The notes below the pieces were generated by a model that was given only the letters and a program-made list of their open reading frames with translations, did not search any database and was not told the origin of the DNA. The translations under genes and the position numbers were made by a program. From the NCBI RefSeq assembly GCF_014170375.1, contig NZ_LZZW01000024.1, forward strand, positions 62,001 through 126,000: DNA of 64,000 nucleotides, in the 5' to 3' direction. Shown one piece after another: positions 25,215 through 34,599 of this stretch. The number at the start of each line of letters is the position of its first letter. Within the stretch, counting starts at the first letter, position 1. The stretch comes from Variovorax sp. UMC13 (GTDB lineage Bacteria; Pseudomonadota; Gammaproteobacteria; Burkholderiales; Burkholderiaceae_C).

Positions 25215-25876
25215 GCCTTCTTCTCCGGAGCGGCAGCGGCCGTCGGGGCCGGTTCGGGCGCGGGCGCAGGCGGCGGCGCGGGTTGCGTCGCGTCGAGCTT
25301 GACCAGCTGCAGGCGGTCGCGCGACTTCACGCGGATCTGGTCGCCCACGTCGATGAACTTGGTGTCCTTGCGCTGGCGCAGCGTGAGCGCGATGGCGGCG
25401 ATCATGGCCACGACCAGGATCACGGCCGCGATCTGCACCGGGTAGAGGTACTCGGTGTACATCAGGATACCGAGCGCCTTGGTGTTGGAGCCGCCGGCCG
25501 TCATGGCCGCCTGCGTCGCGGCCGGCTGACCGCGGAAGCCGCCCATGAGCACGTAGGCCATCTCGAGCGCGATCACCACGCCGATCAGCGCCGCCAGCGG
25601 GAAGTGCCGCCAGAAGCCCTGCCGCAGGCTGTCCATGTTGAGGTCGAGCATCATCACGACGAACAGGAACAGCACCATCACGGCGCCCAGGTAGACCAGG
25701 ACCAGCACGATGGCCAGGAACTCGGCCTGCAGCAGCAGCCACACGGCCGATGCCTGCGAGAACGCGAGCATCAGGTAGAGCACCGCATGCACGGGGTTGC
25801 GCGCGGTGATGACTCGGAAGGCCGCGAACAGCAGCACCAGCGAGAACAGATAGAAGAAGCCAGTCTTGACGTCCAT
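25211..25876 (-). CDS. nuoJ: NADH-quinone oxidoreductase subunit J
   Basis: A 221-residue membrane subunit with five helices in the first ~165 residues, including 'NPVHAVLYLMLAFSQASAVWLLLQAEFLAIVLVLVYLGAVMVLFLFVVMML', the conserved region containing the pi-bulge helix. The soluble C-terminus is an Ala/Pro-rich tail (about 195-221) ending EKKA. It overlaps nuoK by 4 bases. Confidence 0.95.
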   Translation of the reverse strand: MDVKTGFFYLFSLVLLFAAFRVITARNPVHAVLYLMLAFSQASAVWLLLQAEFLAIVLVLVYLGAVMVLFLFVVMMLDLNMDSLRQGFWRHFPLAALIGVVIALEMAYVLMGGFRGQPAATQAAMTAGGSNTKALGILMYTEYLYPVQIAAVILVVAMIAAIALTLRQRKDTKFIDVGDQIRVKSRDRLQLVKLDATQPAPPPAPAPEPAPTAAAAPEKKA

Positions 25877-25902
25877 GGATTTTTTCTTTGGGGCGTCTGC
25901 CG

Positions 25903-26415
25903 TTAACGGTATTTCGCGTCGGCGGCCTTGTTGGCCGCGATCTCGGGTTCGTAGCGGTCACCCACGGCGAGCAGCATTTCCTTGGTGAAGTACAGGTCAC
26001 CGCGCTTTTCGCCGTGGTACTCGAGGATGTGCGTTTCGACGATCGAGTCGACCGGGCAGCTCTCTTCGCAGAAGCCGCAGAAGATGCACTTGGTCAGGTC
26101 GATGTCGTAGCGCGAGGTGCGGCGCGAGCCGTCGTCACGCACTTCGGACTCGATGGTGATCGCGACCGCGGGGCACACGGCCTCGCAGAGCTTGCAGGCG
26201 ATGCAGCGCTCTTCGCCGTTTTCGTAACGGCGCAGTGCATGCAGGCCGCGGAAGCGCGGCGACAGCGGGGTCTTTTCTTCGGGGAACTGGACCGTGATCT
26301 TGCGACGGAACGCGTAGCGACCCGTCAGGACCATGCCCTTGAACAGTTCCGTGAGCATGAAGCTCTTGAGGAAGTCCTTGACCGAAAAGGAGGAAGCAGC
26401 AACAGCTGAAGACAT
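25903..26415 (-). CDS. nuoI: NADH-quinone oxidoreductase subunit I
   Basis: A 170-residue peripheral subunit with two 4Fe-4S ferredoxin motifs, 'CIACKLCEAVCP' and 'CIFCGFCEESCP', binding clusters N6a and N6b that carry electrons towards N2. The N-terminal amphipathic stretch 'FKGMVLTGRYAFRRKITVQFPEEKTPLSPRF' is typical. The first ~12 residues are less conserved, so the exact start is slightly uncertain. Confidence 0.95.
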   Translation of the reverse strand: MSSAVAASSFSVKDFLKSFMLTELFKGMVLTGRYAFRRKITVQFPEEKTPLSPRFRGLHALRRYENGEERCIACKLCEAVCPAVAITIESEVRDDGSRRTSRYDIDLTKCIFCGFCEESCPVDSIVETHILEYHGEKRGDLYFTKEMLLAVGDRYEPEIAANKAADAKYR

Positions 26416-26430
26416 CGTGTGTTTCTCCGC

Positions 26431-27507
26431 TTATTTCCAGATGTTCCAGGGCGTCTGCATCCAGCCCCCGACCACCAGCAGCCACACCAGGGTGACCGGA
26501 ATGAAGATCTTCCAGCCCAGACGCATGATCTGGTCGTAGCGGAAGCGCGGGAAGGTGCCGCGAATCCAGATGAAGAGCGAGACCACGAAGAAGGTCTTGA
26601 TCCCCAGCCAGATCCAGCCCGGAATGAAGTCGAGGAAGCCGATCGGCGACAGCCAGCCGCCGAGGAACATCAGCGCGGCCAGGATCGACACCAGCCACAT
26701 GCTGGCGTACTCGGCCAGGAAGAAGATCGCGAAGCCCATGCCCGAGTACTCGACCATGTGGCCGGCCACGATTTCGGCTTCGCCTTCGACCACGTCGAAG
26801 GGGTGGCGGTTGGTCTCGGCCACGCCGGAGATCACGTAGACCACGAAGATCGGCAGCAGCGGCAGCCAGTTCCACGACAGGAAGCCCAGGCCCATGTCGG
26901 CGCCCATGCCCTTGCCCTGCGCCGCGACCACGTCGCCCAGGTGCAGGCTGCCCGTGACCATGATCACCACGACCAGGCAGAAGCCCATCGCGATTTCGTA
27001 GCTCACCATCTGGGCCGAGGCGCGCAGCGCGCCCAGGAAGGCGTACTTCGAGTTCGAGGCCCAGCCCGCGATGATCACGCCGTAGACCTCGATCGAGGTG
27101 ATGGCCATGATCAGCAGAAGGCCCGCGTTGACGTTCGCGAGGATCGCTTCGGGACCGAAGGGGATCGCGACCCAGGCGGCCAGCGCCGGCATGATCGCCA
27201 TGATCGGGCCGAGGCGGAACAGGCCCTGGCTGGCGGCCGTCGGGCTGATGATTTCCTTGGTCAGCAGCTTGACCGCGTCGGCGATCGGCTGCAGCAGGCC
27301 CAGCGGGCCGACCCGGTTGGGGCCGTGGCGCACCTGGATGAAGCCCAGCAGCTTGCGCTCCCAGAGCGTCAGGTAGGCGACCGCGCCCATCAGCGGCGCG
27401 AGCACGCAGATGATCTTGATCAGGGCCCAGATCACTGGCCAGCCGCCCACGGTCCACCAATGGGCCGAGATCAGGCCCTGGCCGAAGTTGAAGATCGAAT
27501 CGATCAT
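26431..27507 (-). CDS. nuoH: NADH-quinone oxidoreductase subunit H
   Basis: A 358-residue membrane subunit with eight helices that forms part of the quinone cavity. Landmarks: 'WERKLLGFIQVRHGPNRVGPLGLLQPIADAVKLLTKE' and 'AETNRHPFDVVEGEAEIVAGHMVEYSGMGFAIFFLAEY', both highly conserved. Its ATG overlaps the nuoG stop by 4 bases. The length is normal. Confidence 0.96.
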   Translation of the reverse strand: MIDSIFNFGQGLISAHWWTVGGWPVIWALIKIICVLAPLMGAVAYLTLWERKLLGFIQVRHGPNRVGPLGLLQPIADAVKLLTKEIISPTAASQGLFRLGPIMAIMPALAAWVAIPFGPEAILANVNAGLLLIMAITSIEVYGVIIAGWASNSKYAFLGALRASAQMVSYEIAMGFCLVVVIMVTGSLHLGDVVAAQGKGMGADMGLGFLSWNWLPLLPIFVVYVISGVAETNRHPFDVVEGEAEIVAGHMVEYSGMGFAIFFLAEYASMWLVSILAALMFLGGWLSPIGFLDFIPGWIWLGIKTFFVVSLFIWIRGTFPRFRYDQIMRLGWKIFIPVTLVWLLVVGGWMQTPWNIWK

Positions 27508-29690
27508 GCCGCCACCTCTTCCACCGCGGGATGCGGGCCGGGACGGACACCGGTCGCCGCATGGCGCCCGCGTGCGTCGGCCGTCAACTGCAGCGACGTG
27601 GCACGGCGCACGAGGCCGTCCAGTTGGTAGATCGAGGCGGTCACCGGCGCGGCCGCGGCCGTGGCCGGTGCGGCCAGGTCGAGGTTCGCGGGCGCTTCGT
27701 TGTTCAGGCGTTCGGCCGCCACGTGCGTCACGGCATCGGCGCCGCGCACGCTGGCCAGCACTTCCTGTGCGGTCTCGAAATCGAAGCCCGGCACGCCCAG
27801 CAGGTTGGCCAGCACGCGCAGGACCTTCCAGCCCGGACGCGCCTCGCCACGCGGCTTGACCACCGCGTGGAAGCTCTGGATCCGGCCTTCGGCATTGACG
27901 AAGGTGCCCGGCGTTTCGGTGAAGGGCGCGATCGGCAGCAGCACGTCGCTGATCGCGAGGTTGGCCTTGAAAGGGCTCAGCGTCACGACCATCTGCGCAT
28001 GCTCCAGACCGGCGGCCGTGCGAGCACCGGCGGCCGAATCGAATTCGGGTTCGTTGTTGAGCAGCAGCACGGCCTTGAGGCCGCCCGCCAGCATCTGGCC
28101 GGCGTTAAGACCGCCCTGCCCTGGCAGCGCGTTGACCCACTGCGCGCCGACGGTGTTGGCGGCTTCGGTGAGGTAGCCGACGCTGGCGCCGGTCTGCGTG
28201 CCGATCCACTGCGCGAGCGCCAGCAGGCGCGAGGCGTCCGCATGGTGCGCGGCGGCATTGCCCAGCAGGATGGCCTTGCGTTCGCCGCCGATCAGCGACT
28301 GGGCGAAGGCCTTGGCTTCGTCGGTGGCGTGGCCTGCGGCGGGTGCGGCCACGCCCTTCTCGGCACCGATGGCGCTGGCCACGTCGGCCAGGGCCTGCAG
28401 CCAACCGTCGGCGGCCACGTTCGTCACGCCGGCCAGCGACAGGGCCCAGGCGTCACGCGATGCGAGCTCGTTCGCCGAGGCGATCACGCTCACGGCGGCT
28501 CCCTTGCGCACGGCCTGGCGGATGCGCTGCGCGAACAGCGGATGGTCCTTGCGCAGGTTCGAGCCCACGACCAGCACGCGCTGCAGGTTCGACAGCGAGG
28601 CGATCGAGGTGCCGAGCCAGCGGACGCCGGCGCTGGCCGTGAAGTCGGCGTGGCGCAGGCGGTGGTCGATGTTCTCGCTGCCCAGGCCGCGCACCAGCGC
28701 GCCGGCCAGGGCCAGTTCTTCCACCGTGCTGTGCGGGCTCACCAGCGCGCCGATCGCGGCGGCGCCGTGGTCGGTCTTGATCTGGCGCAGGCCGTTGGCC
28801 ACGTACTCGAGCGCGGTCTGCCAGTCGACGGTCTGCCATTGGCCGCCCTGCTTGAGCATGGGCTGCGTGAGGCGCTCGTCGCTGTTGAGCGATTCGTAGG
28901 AGAAGCGGTCGCGGTCGGCGATCCAGCACTCGTTGACGTCTTCGTTCTCGAGCGGGACGACGCGCATCACCTGGTTGTTCTTGACCTGGACGATCAGGTT
29001 GGCACCGGTGGAGTCGTGCGGGCTCACCGACTTGCGGCGCGACAGCTCCCAGGTGCGGGCGCTGTAGCGGAAGGGCTTGCTGGTGAGCGCGCCGACCGGG
29101 CAGATGTCGATCATGTTGCCCGACAGCTCGGAGTCGACGGTCTCGCCGACCACGGTCGTGATCTCGGAATGCTCGCCGCGGTGGATCATGCCCAGCTCCA
29201 TCACGCCGGCCACTTCCTGGCCGAAGCGCACGCAGCGGGTGCAATGGATGCAGCGGCTCATCTCTTCCATGCTGATGAGCGGGCCCACGTCCTTGTGGAA
29301 GACCACGCGCTTCTCTTCCTCGTAGCGCGAGGTCGAGCCGCCGTAGCCCACGGCCAGGTCCTGCAGCTGGCATTCGCCGCCCTGGTCGCAGATCGGGCAG
29401 TCGAGCGGGTGGTTGATGAGCAGGAACTCCATCACCGATTGCTGGGCCTTGATGGCCTTCTCGCTCTTGGTGCGGACGATCATGCCCTGGGTCACGGGCG
29501 TGGCGCAGGCTGGCATCGGCTTGGGCGCCTTCTCCACGTCGACCAGGCACATGCGGCAGTTGGCCGCGATGCTGAGCTTCTTGTGATAGCAGAAGTGCGG
29601 GATGTAGGTCCCCGCCTTTTCGGCCGCATGCATGATCATGCTGCCTTCGATGATGTCGACCTTCTTGCCGTCGAGTTCGATTTCAACCAT
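27504..29690 (-). CDS. nuoG: NADH-quinone oxidoreductase subunit G
   Basis: A 728-residue iron-sulphur subunit. The N-terminus has the 2Fe-2S site ('PHFCYHKK', 'CRMCLVDVEKAPKPMPAC'), the N5 His/Cys site ('HPLDCPICDQGGECQLQD') and the N4 site ('CIHCTRCVRFGQEVAG' with 'DICPVGAL'). Where E. coli NuoG binds the extra cluster N7, this protein reads 'SPHDSTGAN' with no cysteines, so N7 is absent, as in mitochondria and many proteobacteria. The C-terminal half is a molybdopterin-oxidoreductase-like fold without cofactor. It is shorter than the ~900 residues of E. coli. Confidence 0.95.
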   Translation of the reverse strand: MVEIELDGKKVDIIEGSMIMHAAEKAGTYIPHFCYHKKLSIAANCRMCLVDVEKAPKPMPACATPVTQGMIVRTKSEKAIKAQQSVMEFLLINHPLDCPICDQGGECQLQDLAVGYGGSTSRYEEEKRVVFHKDVGPLISMEEMSRCIHCTRCVRFGQEVAGVMELGMIHRGEHSEITTVVGETVDSELSGNMIDICPVGALTSKPFRYSARTWELSRRKSVSPHDSTGANLIVQVKNNQVMRVVPLENEDVNECWIADRDRFSYESLNSDERLTQPMLKQGGQWQTVDWQTALEYVANGLRQIKTDHGAAAIGALVSPHSTVEELALAGALVRGLGSENIDHRLRHADFTASAGVRWLGTSIASLSNLQRVLVVGSNLRKDHPLFAQRIRQAVRKGAAVSVIASANELASRDAWALSLAGVTNVAADGWLQALADVASAIGAEKGVAAPAAGHATDEAKAFAQSLIGGERKAILLGNAAAHHADASRLLALAQWIGTQTGASVGYLTEAANTVGAQWVNALPGQGGLNAGQMLAGGLKAVLLLNNEPEFDSAAGARTAAGLEHAQMVVTLSPFKANLAISDVLLPIAPFTETPGTFVNAEGRIQSFHAVVKPRGEARPGWKVLRVLANLLGVPGFDFETAQEVLASVRGADAVTHVAAERLNNEAPANLDLAAPATAAAAPVTASIYQLDGLVRRATSLQLTADARGRHAATGVRPGPHPAVEEVAA

Positions 29691-29709
29691 ATGTGTCGCG
29701 TTTTCGTGC

Positions 29710-31050
29710 TCAGGCTTGGGCCGGCGTCTTGGGGACGTAGCCAGGGATCAGCGCCTCGAACTCGTGGCGGAAGTGCTTGATCATGGCGCGCACCGGCATG
29801 GCCGCGGCGTCGCCGAGTGCGCAGATGGTGCGGCCCTGGATGTTGTCCGCGACCGAGTTGAGCAGGTCCATGTCGTTGGCCTTGCCCTGACCGTTGTGGA
29901 TGCGGTCGACCACGCGCCAGAGCCAGCCCGTGCCTTCGCGGCAAGGCGTGCACTGGCCGCAGGATTCGTGCATGTAGAAGTACGAGAGGCGCTTGAGCGA
30001 CTCGACCATCGAGCGGCTGTCGTCCATGACGATCACCGCGCCCGAGCCCAGCATCGAGCCGGCCTTGGCGATGGAGTCGTAGTCCATGGTGCAGGCCATC
30101 ATGATGTCGGCCGGCAGCACCGGCGACGACGAGCCGCCGGGGATCACGGCCTTGAGCGTGCGGCCCTTGCGCACGCCGCCGGCGAGTTCGAGCAGCTTGG
30201 AGAACGGCGTGCCCATGGGCACTTCGTAGTTGCCCGGCAGTTCGACGTCGCCGCTGACCGAGTAGATCTTGGTGCCGCCGTTGTTCGGCTTGCCGCACTC
30301 GAGGTAGGCCGGACCGCCGTTGCGGATGATCCAGGGCACCGCCGCGAAGGTCTCGGTGTTGTTGATGGTGGTCGGCTTGCCGTACAGGCCGAAGCTGGCC
30401 GGGAACGGCGGCTTGAAGCGCGGCTGGCCCTTCTTGCCTTCCAGCGATTCGAGCAGCGCGGTCTCTTCGCCGCAGATGTAGGCACCGAAGCCGTGGGCCG
30501 CGTGCAACTGGAAGTTGTACGTGCTGCCCATGATCTTGTCGCCGAGGTAGCCGGCGGCGCGCGCCTCTTCCAGCGCTTCCTCGAAACGATCGTAGCTCTG
30601 GAAGATCTCGCCGTGGATGTAGTTGTAGCCCACGCTGATGCCCATCGCGTACGCCGCGATGGCCATGCCTTCGATCACGATGTGCGGGTTGAACTGCAGG
30701 ATGTCGCGGTCCTTGCAGGTGCCCGGTTCGCCTTCGTCCGAGTTGCAGACCAGGTACTTCTGGCCCGGGAACTGGCGGGGCATGAAGCTCCACTTGAGGC
30801 CGGTCGGAAAACCCGCGCCGCCGCGGCCGCGCAGGCCCGAGGCCTTGACTTCGGCGATCACCTGATCGGGCGTCAGGCCCTCGGTCAGGATCTTGCGCAG
30901 GGCCTGGTAGCCGCCACGCGCTTCATAGTCGGCCAAGCGCCAATTGGTGCCGTCGAGGCCTGCGTAGATCTGCGCACCGATGTGGCGATCGTGGAAGCAG
31001 GTCTGGACACCGGTCGCCTGGAACTGCGACAGGACTTGTTCGGGCGTCAT
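29710..31050 (-). CDS. nuoF: NADH-quinone oxidoreductase subunit F
   Basis: A 446-residue flavoprotein that takes hydride from NADH onto FMN. The start ATG at 31050 (MTPEQVLSQF) overlaps the nuoE stop by ATGA; the open frame further upstream lies over nuoE. Motifs: NADH/FMN loop 'GLRGRGGAGFPTGLKWSFMP', 'CNSDEGEPGTCKDRD', 'CGEETALLESLEG', and N3 cluster cysteines in 'ESCGQCTPCREG' plus 'TICALGDAAA'. Confidence 0.96.
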   Translation of the reverse strand: MTPEQVLSQFQATGVQTCFHDRHIGAQIYAGLDGTNWRLADYEARGGYQALRKILTEGLTPDQVIAEVKASGLRGRGGAGFPTGLKWSFMPRQFPGQKYLVCNSDEGEPGTCKDRDILQFNPHIVIEGMAIAAYAMGISVGYNYIHGEIFQSYDRFEEALEEARAAGYLGDKIMGSTYNFQLHAAHGFGAYICGEETALLESLEGKKGQPRFKPPFPASFGLYGKPTTINNTETFAAVPWIIRNGGPAYLECGKPNNGGTKIYSVSGDVELPGNYEVPMGTPFSKLLELAGGVRKGRTLKAVIPGGSSSPVLPADIMMACTMDYDSIAKAGSMLGSGAVIVMDDSRSMVESLKRLSYFYMHESCGQCTPCREGTGWLWRVVDRIHNGQGKANDMDLLNSVADNIQGRTICALGDAAAMPVRAMIKHFRHEFEALIPGYVPKTPAQA

Positions 31051-31583
31051 GCGGCGTCTCCCTTCGACGAGGCACGCAGGCCGTCGATGAGTTGGTCGAG
31101 CTTGTCGTTGCTCATGAAGCTGCACATCGTGCGGTCGTTGACCAGCATCACCGGCGAATCGGCGCAGGCGCCCAGGCATTCGCTCTGCTGCAGCGTGAAC
31201 AGGCCGTCGGCGGTGGTGCCACCCATCGAAATGCCCAGCTTCTTCTCGAGGTGCGCGAGCGCGGTCGCGCCGTCACGCAGCTGGCACGGCAGGTTGGTGC
31301 AGACGTTGAGCTTGAAGCGGCCCGTGGGCTGCTGGTTGTACATGTTGTAGAAGGTCGTGACTTCGTGCACGGCGATCTGCGGCATGCCGAGGAAGTCGGC
31401 CACGACCTTCTCGCTCTCGAGGCTCACGAAGCCCTGCTCCTGCTGCACGATGGCCAGGCAGGCCATCACGGCGGACTGCGCCTGCTCGGCCGGGTACTTG
31501 GCGACTTCGCGCGCGAAGCGCTCCAGGGCGTGGGCGGACAGCGGCTTCGCGGCCGCCGGGGTGCTGGTGTTGGGATTGCTCAT
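31047..31583 (-). CDS. nuoE: NADH-quinone oxidoreductase subunit E
   Basis: A 178-residue thioredoxin-like subunit carrying the 2Fe-2S cluster N1a. The ligands are visible as 'CTNLPC' and 'CLGACADSP'. The start ATG at 31583 (MSNPNTSTPAAAKP) overlaps the nuoD stop by 4 bases; the first ~18 residues are a variable Ala/Pro tail. It partners with NuoF and NuoG in the NADH dehydrogenase module. Confidence 0.95.
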   Translation of the reverse strand: MSNPNTSTPAAAKPLSAHALERFAREVAKYPAEQAQSAVMACLAIVQQEQGFVSLESEKVVADFLGMPQIAVHEVTTFYNMYNQQPTGRFKLNVCTNLPCQLRDGATALAHLEKKLGISMGGTTADGLFTLQQSECLGACADSPVMLVNDRTMCSFMSNDKLDQLIDGLRASSKGDAA

Positions 31584-32833
31584 CGATCGATTTCTCCGAA
31601 CACGATGTCCAGGGTGCCGATCACGGCCACGGTGTCCGCGATCATGTGGCCGCGCGTCATTTCGTCGAGCGCTGCCAGGTGCGCAAAGCCGGGTGCGCGG
31701 ATTTTGAGGCGGTACGGCTTGTTGGCGCCGTCGCTCACCAGGTAGATGCCGAACTCGCCCTTGGGGTGCTCGACGGCCGCATAGGCCTCGCCTTCGGGCA
31801 CGTGGAAGCCTTCGGTGAAGAGCTTGAAGTGATGGATCAGCTCTTCCATGTTGCCCTTCATCGACTCCCGCGCAGGTGCTGCCACCTTGTGGTTGTCGGT
31901 GATGACGGGGCCGGGGTTCACGCGCAGCCAGTCGACGCACTGCTTGATGATGCGGTTGGACTGCACCATCTCTTCCATGCGCACCAGGTAGCGGTCGTAG
32001 CAGTCGCCGGTCTTGCCCACGGGGATGTCGAAATCCATGCGGTCGTAGACGTCGTAGGGCTGCTTCTTGCGCAGGTCCCAGGCGATGCCGGAGCCACGCA
32101 GCATCGGGCCCGTGAGGCCCAGGCTCAGTGCGCGCTCGGGCGTCATGACGCCGATGCCCACGGTGCGCTGCTTCCAGATGCGGTTGTCGGTCAGGAGCGT
32201 GTGGTACTCCTCCATGTGCTTCACGAAACGCTTCGTGAAGTCATCGATGAAGTCGAGCATCGAACCCTGGCGGTTCTCGTTCATGCGCTCGAGGGCCTTG
32301 GCGTTCTTGATCTTGCTGACCTTGTACTGCGGCATCGTGTCCGGCAGGTCGCGGTAGACGCCGCCCGGACGGAAGTAGGCGGCGTGCATGCGCGCGCCCG
32401 ACACCGCTTCGTAGATGTCGAACAGGTCTTCGCGCTCGCGGAAGGCGTAGATCAGGATGGTCGAGCTGCCGCAGTCGTTGCCGTGCGAGCCGAGCCACAT
32501 CAGGTGGTTCAGCAGGCGCGTGATCTCGGCGAACATCACGCGGATGTACTGCGCGCGGATCGGCACCTCGATGCCCATCAGCTTCTCGATCGCGAGGCAG
32601 TAGGCATGCTCGTTGGACATCATCGACACGTAGTCGAGGCGGTCCATGTAGGGCAGCGACTGGATGTAGGTCTTGCCTTCGGCCAGCTTCTCGGTCGCGC
32701 GGTGCAGCAGGCCGATGTGCGGGTCGGCGCGCTGGACGACTTCTCCGTCGAGCTCGAGCACGAGACGCAGAACGCCGTGGGCGGCAGGATGCTGGGGCCC
32801 GAAGTTGAGCGTGTAGTTCTTGATTTCAGCCAT
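31580..32833 (-). CDS. nuoD: NADH-quinone oxidoreductase subunit D
   Basis: A 417-residue 49-kDa-type subunit forming the quinone site with NuoB. Landmarks: 'NFGPQHPAAHGVLRLVLELDGE' with the quinone-binding histidine loop, 'SNEHAYCLAIEKLMG', 'ELIHHFKLFTEGF' and 'RLKIRAPGFAHL'. Start and length are normal. It is not fused to NuoC. The 3' end overlaps the nuoE start. Confidence 0.96.
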   Translation of the reverse strand: MAEIKNYTLNFGPQHPAAHGVLRLVLELDGEVVQRADPHIGLLHRATEKLAEGKTYIQSLPYMDRLDYVSMMSNEHAYCLAIEKLMGIEVPIRAQYIRVMFAEITRLLNHLMWLGSHGNDCGSSTILIYAFREREDLFDIYEAVSGARMHAAYFRPGGVYRDLPDTMPQYKVSKIKNAKALERMNENRQGSMLDFIDDFTKRFVKHMEEYHTLLTDNRIWKQRTVGIGVMTPERALSLGLTGPMLRGSGIAWDLRKKQPYDVYDRMDFDIPVGKTGDCYDRYLVRMEEMVQSNRIIKQCVDWLRVNPGPVITDNHKVAAPARESMKGNMEELIHHFKLFTEGFHVPEGEAYAAVEHPKGEFGIYLVSDGANKPYRLKIRAPGFAHLAALDEMTRGHMIADTVAVIGTLDIVFGEIDR

Positions 32834-32842
32834 GTCAGTGCG

Positions 32843-33454
32843 TCAGTGCAGTCCGCCGCCGTAGTTCTCTTCGCGGATCACGCGCGGCGTGACCTCGCGC
32901 GGCTCGATGCTCACCGGCTGGTACACCACGCGCTTGAGTTCTTCGTCGTAGCGCATCTCGACGTGACCCGACAGGGGGAAGTCCTTGCGGAAGGGATGGC
33001 CGATGAAGCCGTAGTCGGTCAGGATGCGGCGCAGGTCTTCGTGACCTTCGAACACGATGCCGTACAGGTCGAAGGCTTCGCGCTCGAACCAGTTGGCCGA
33101 GTTCCAGAGGTGCATCACCGAGGGCAGCACGGGGAAGTCGTCGTCCTCGCAGAAGGCCTTCACGCGCACGCGCTGGTTCAGGCTCACCGACAGCAGGTGC
33201 GAGACCGCGCAGTAGCGCAGGCCGTCCCAGTCGGTGTCGCGGTAGGCCGAGTAGTCGAGTCCGCAGATGTCGATCAGCTGCTCGAATTTGCAGCCGGGCG
33301 CATCGCGCAGCAGCTGCATGGCGGCCAGGTAGTCGGCCGCCTTCACCACCAGCGTGACTTCGCCGAGCGCCACGGTGATACGTTTCACCTTGTCGCCCAG
33401 GGCCAGGGAAATGGTGTCCTTCAGGACATCAGGATCGATCGCGAAAGCTGTCAT
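32843..33454 (-). CDS. nuoC: NADH-quinone oxidoreductase subunit C
   Basis: A 203-residue 30-kDa-type subunit. ATG 33454 (MTAFAIDPDVLKD) was chosen over a start eight codons upstream that would overlap nuoB; it leaves a 10-base gap and gives the usual length. Conserved region: 'NSANWFEREAFDLYGIVFEGHEDLRRILTDYGFIGHPFRKDFPLSGHVEMRYD', the C-terminal signature. It is 9 bases upstream of nuoD. Confidence 0.94.
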   Translation of the reverse strand: MTAFAIDPDVLKDTISLALGDKVKRITVALGEVTLVVKAADYLAAMQLLRDAPGCKFEQLIDICGLDYSAYRDTDWDGLRYCAVSHLLSVSLNQRVRVKAFCEDDDFPVLPSVMHLWNSANWFEREAFDLYGIVFEGHEDLRRILTDYGFIGHPFRKDFPLSGHVEMRYDEELKRVVYQPVSIEPREVTPRVIREENYGGGLH

Positions 33455-33464
33455 GGGGTTCCCG

Positions 33465-33947
33465 TCAGGCACGGGCAATGGTGTTGGTGCGACGCACCTT
33501 CTGCTGCAGCTGGATGATTCCGTAGATCAGCGCTTCGGCCGTCGGCGGGCAGCCGGGCACGTAGACGTCGACCGGCACGATGCGGTCGCAGCCGCGCACC
33601 ACGGAATAACTGTAGTGGTAGTAGCCGCCGCCGTTGGCGCACGAGCCCATCGACAGCACCCAGCGCGGCTCGGCCATCTGGTCGTAGACCTTGCGCAAAG
33701 CGGGCGCCATCTTGTTGCACAGCGTGCCGGCCACAATCATCAGATCGGACTGGCGCGGACTGGCGCGGAACACCTCGGCGCCGAAGCGGCCGATGTCGTA
33801 GCGCGCGGCGGCCGCGTGCATCATTTCGACTGCGCAGCAGGCCAGACCGAAGGTCATGGGCCACAACGAGCCTGTTTTGGCCCAGTTCACCACCGAATCG
33901 TAGGAGGTGGTGACGAAGCCTTCTTTGAAAACGCCTTCAATGGCCAT
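33465..33947 (-). CDS. nuoB: NADH-quinone oxidoreductase subunit B
   Basis: A 160-residue subunit that binds terminal cluster N2, which reduces quinone. All ligand regions are present: the tandem cysteines in 'GLACCAVEMM', 'GSCANGGGYYHY' and 'VPGCPPTAEAL'. The start MAIEGVFKEGFVTTS is family-typical. It follows nuoA by 26 bases. Confidence 0.96.
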   Translation of the reverse strand: MAIEGVFKEGFVTTSYDSVVNWAKTGSLWPMTFGLACCAVEMMHAAAARYDIGRFGAEVFRASPRQSDLMIVAGTLCNKMAPALRKVYDQMAEPRWVLSMGSCANGGGYYHYSYSVVRGCDRIVPVDVYVPGCPPTAEALIYGIIQLQQKVRRTNTIARA

Positions 33948-33973
33948 GGCTGTACCTTGTTGCCGTTGTACGG

Positions 33974-34333
33974 CTATTCCCAGTCAAGCGCACCCTTTTT
34001 CCATTCGTAGGCGAAGCCCACGACGAGGATCGCCAGGAAGATCACGACCGCCCAGAAGCCCGCTGCACCCACTTCCTTGAGCGCCACGGCCCAGGGGAAG
34101 AGGAAAGCGATTTCCAGGTCGAACAGGATGAAGAGGATGGCCACCAGGTAATAGCGGACATCGAATTGCATGCGGGCGTTTTCGAAAGCTTCGAAACCGC
34201 ACTCGTAGGGGGAGTTTTTGGCCGCGTCGGGCCGGTTCGGACCCAGGATGTAGCCGAGGACCTGGGGGGCGATGCCTACCCCGATACCGACCAGAATAAA
34301 CAACAGGACGGGGAGGTAGGAATCGAGGTTCAT
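33974..34333 (-). CDS. nuoA: NADH-quinone oxidoreductase subunit A
   Basis: A 119-residue, three-helix membrane subunit. ATG 34333 (MNLDSYLPVLLFILVGIGVG) is the standard start; upstream in-frame alternatives (ATG 34357, TTG 34363) add residues not seen in the family. The conserved loop 'PYECGFEAFENARMQFDVRYYLVAILFILFDLEIAFLFPWA' is present. It is the first nuo gene, 65 bases after tRNA-Leu. Confidence 0.95.
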   Translation of the reverse strand: MNLDSYLPVLLFILVGIGVGIAPQVLGYILGPNRPDAAKNSPYECGFEAFENARMQFDVRYYLVAILFILFDLEIAFLFPWAVALKEVGAAGFWAVVIFLAILVVGFAYEWKKGALDWE

Positions 34334-34398
34334 CAGGGTTCTATCACCGCTTGACATCGACAAGAGCCTGCTTTGCGCTGACTCCTGCCGATGAGATT

Positions 34399-34483
34399 TG
34401 GTGCGGTCGGCGAGACTCGAACTCGCACAGCTTTCGCCACTACCCCCTCAAGATAGCGTGTCTACCAATTTCACCACGACCGC
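34399..34483 (-). tRNA. tRNA-Leu(GAG)
   Basis: An 85-nt tRNA read by eye on the minus strand: 7-bp acceptor stem (GCGGTCG with CGACCGC), discriminator A and an encoded CCA. The anticodon stem CTATC/GGTAG encloses loop TTGAGGG with anticodon GAG (reads CUC and CUU). There is a long variable arm as in class II leucine tRNAs, and a T-loop GTTCGAGTC. It lies between secG and nuoA in the same direction, a known betaproteobacterial arrangement. Confidence 0.95.
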
Positions 34484-34559
34484 GGTTTTCTGCTGCCCGG
34501 ATGGCATGAGGAACCCAGAGGGTTTTGGCTTTCCGGTGCAGATTTAGAGTTTACCCTGA

Positions 34560-34589
34560 AATGCAGCCTTTTTCACTTGAGGCTGCATT
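34560..34589 (-). terminator. Hairpin downstream of secG
   Basis: A perfect 10-bp inverted repeat (AATGCAGCCT at 34560-34569, AGGCTGCATT at 34580-34589) starts 10 bases after the secG stop. It is placed like a terminator, but on the minus strand no T-run follows, so it may be a partial terminator or 3'-end stabiliser before the tRNA and nuo genes. Confidence 0.5.
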
Positions 34590-34599
34590 GTCACAAAGA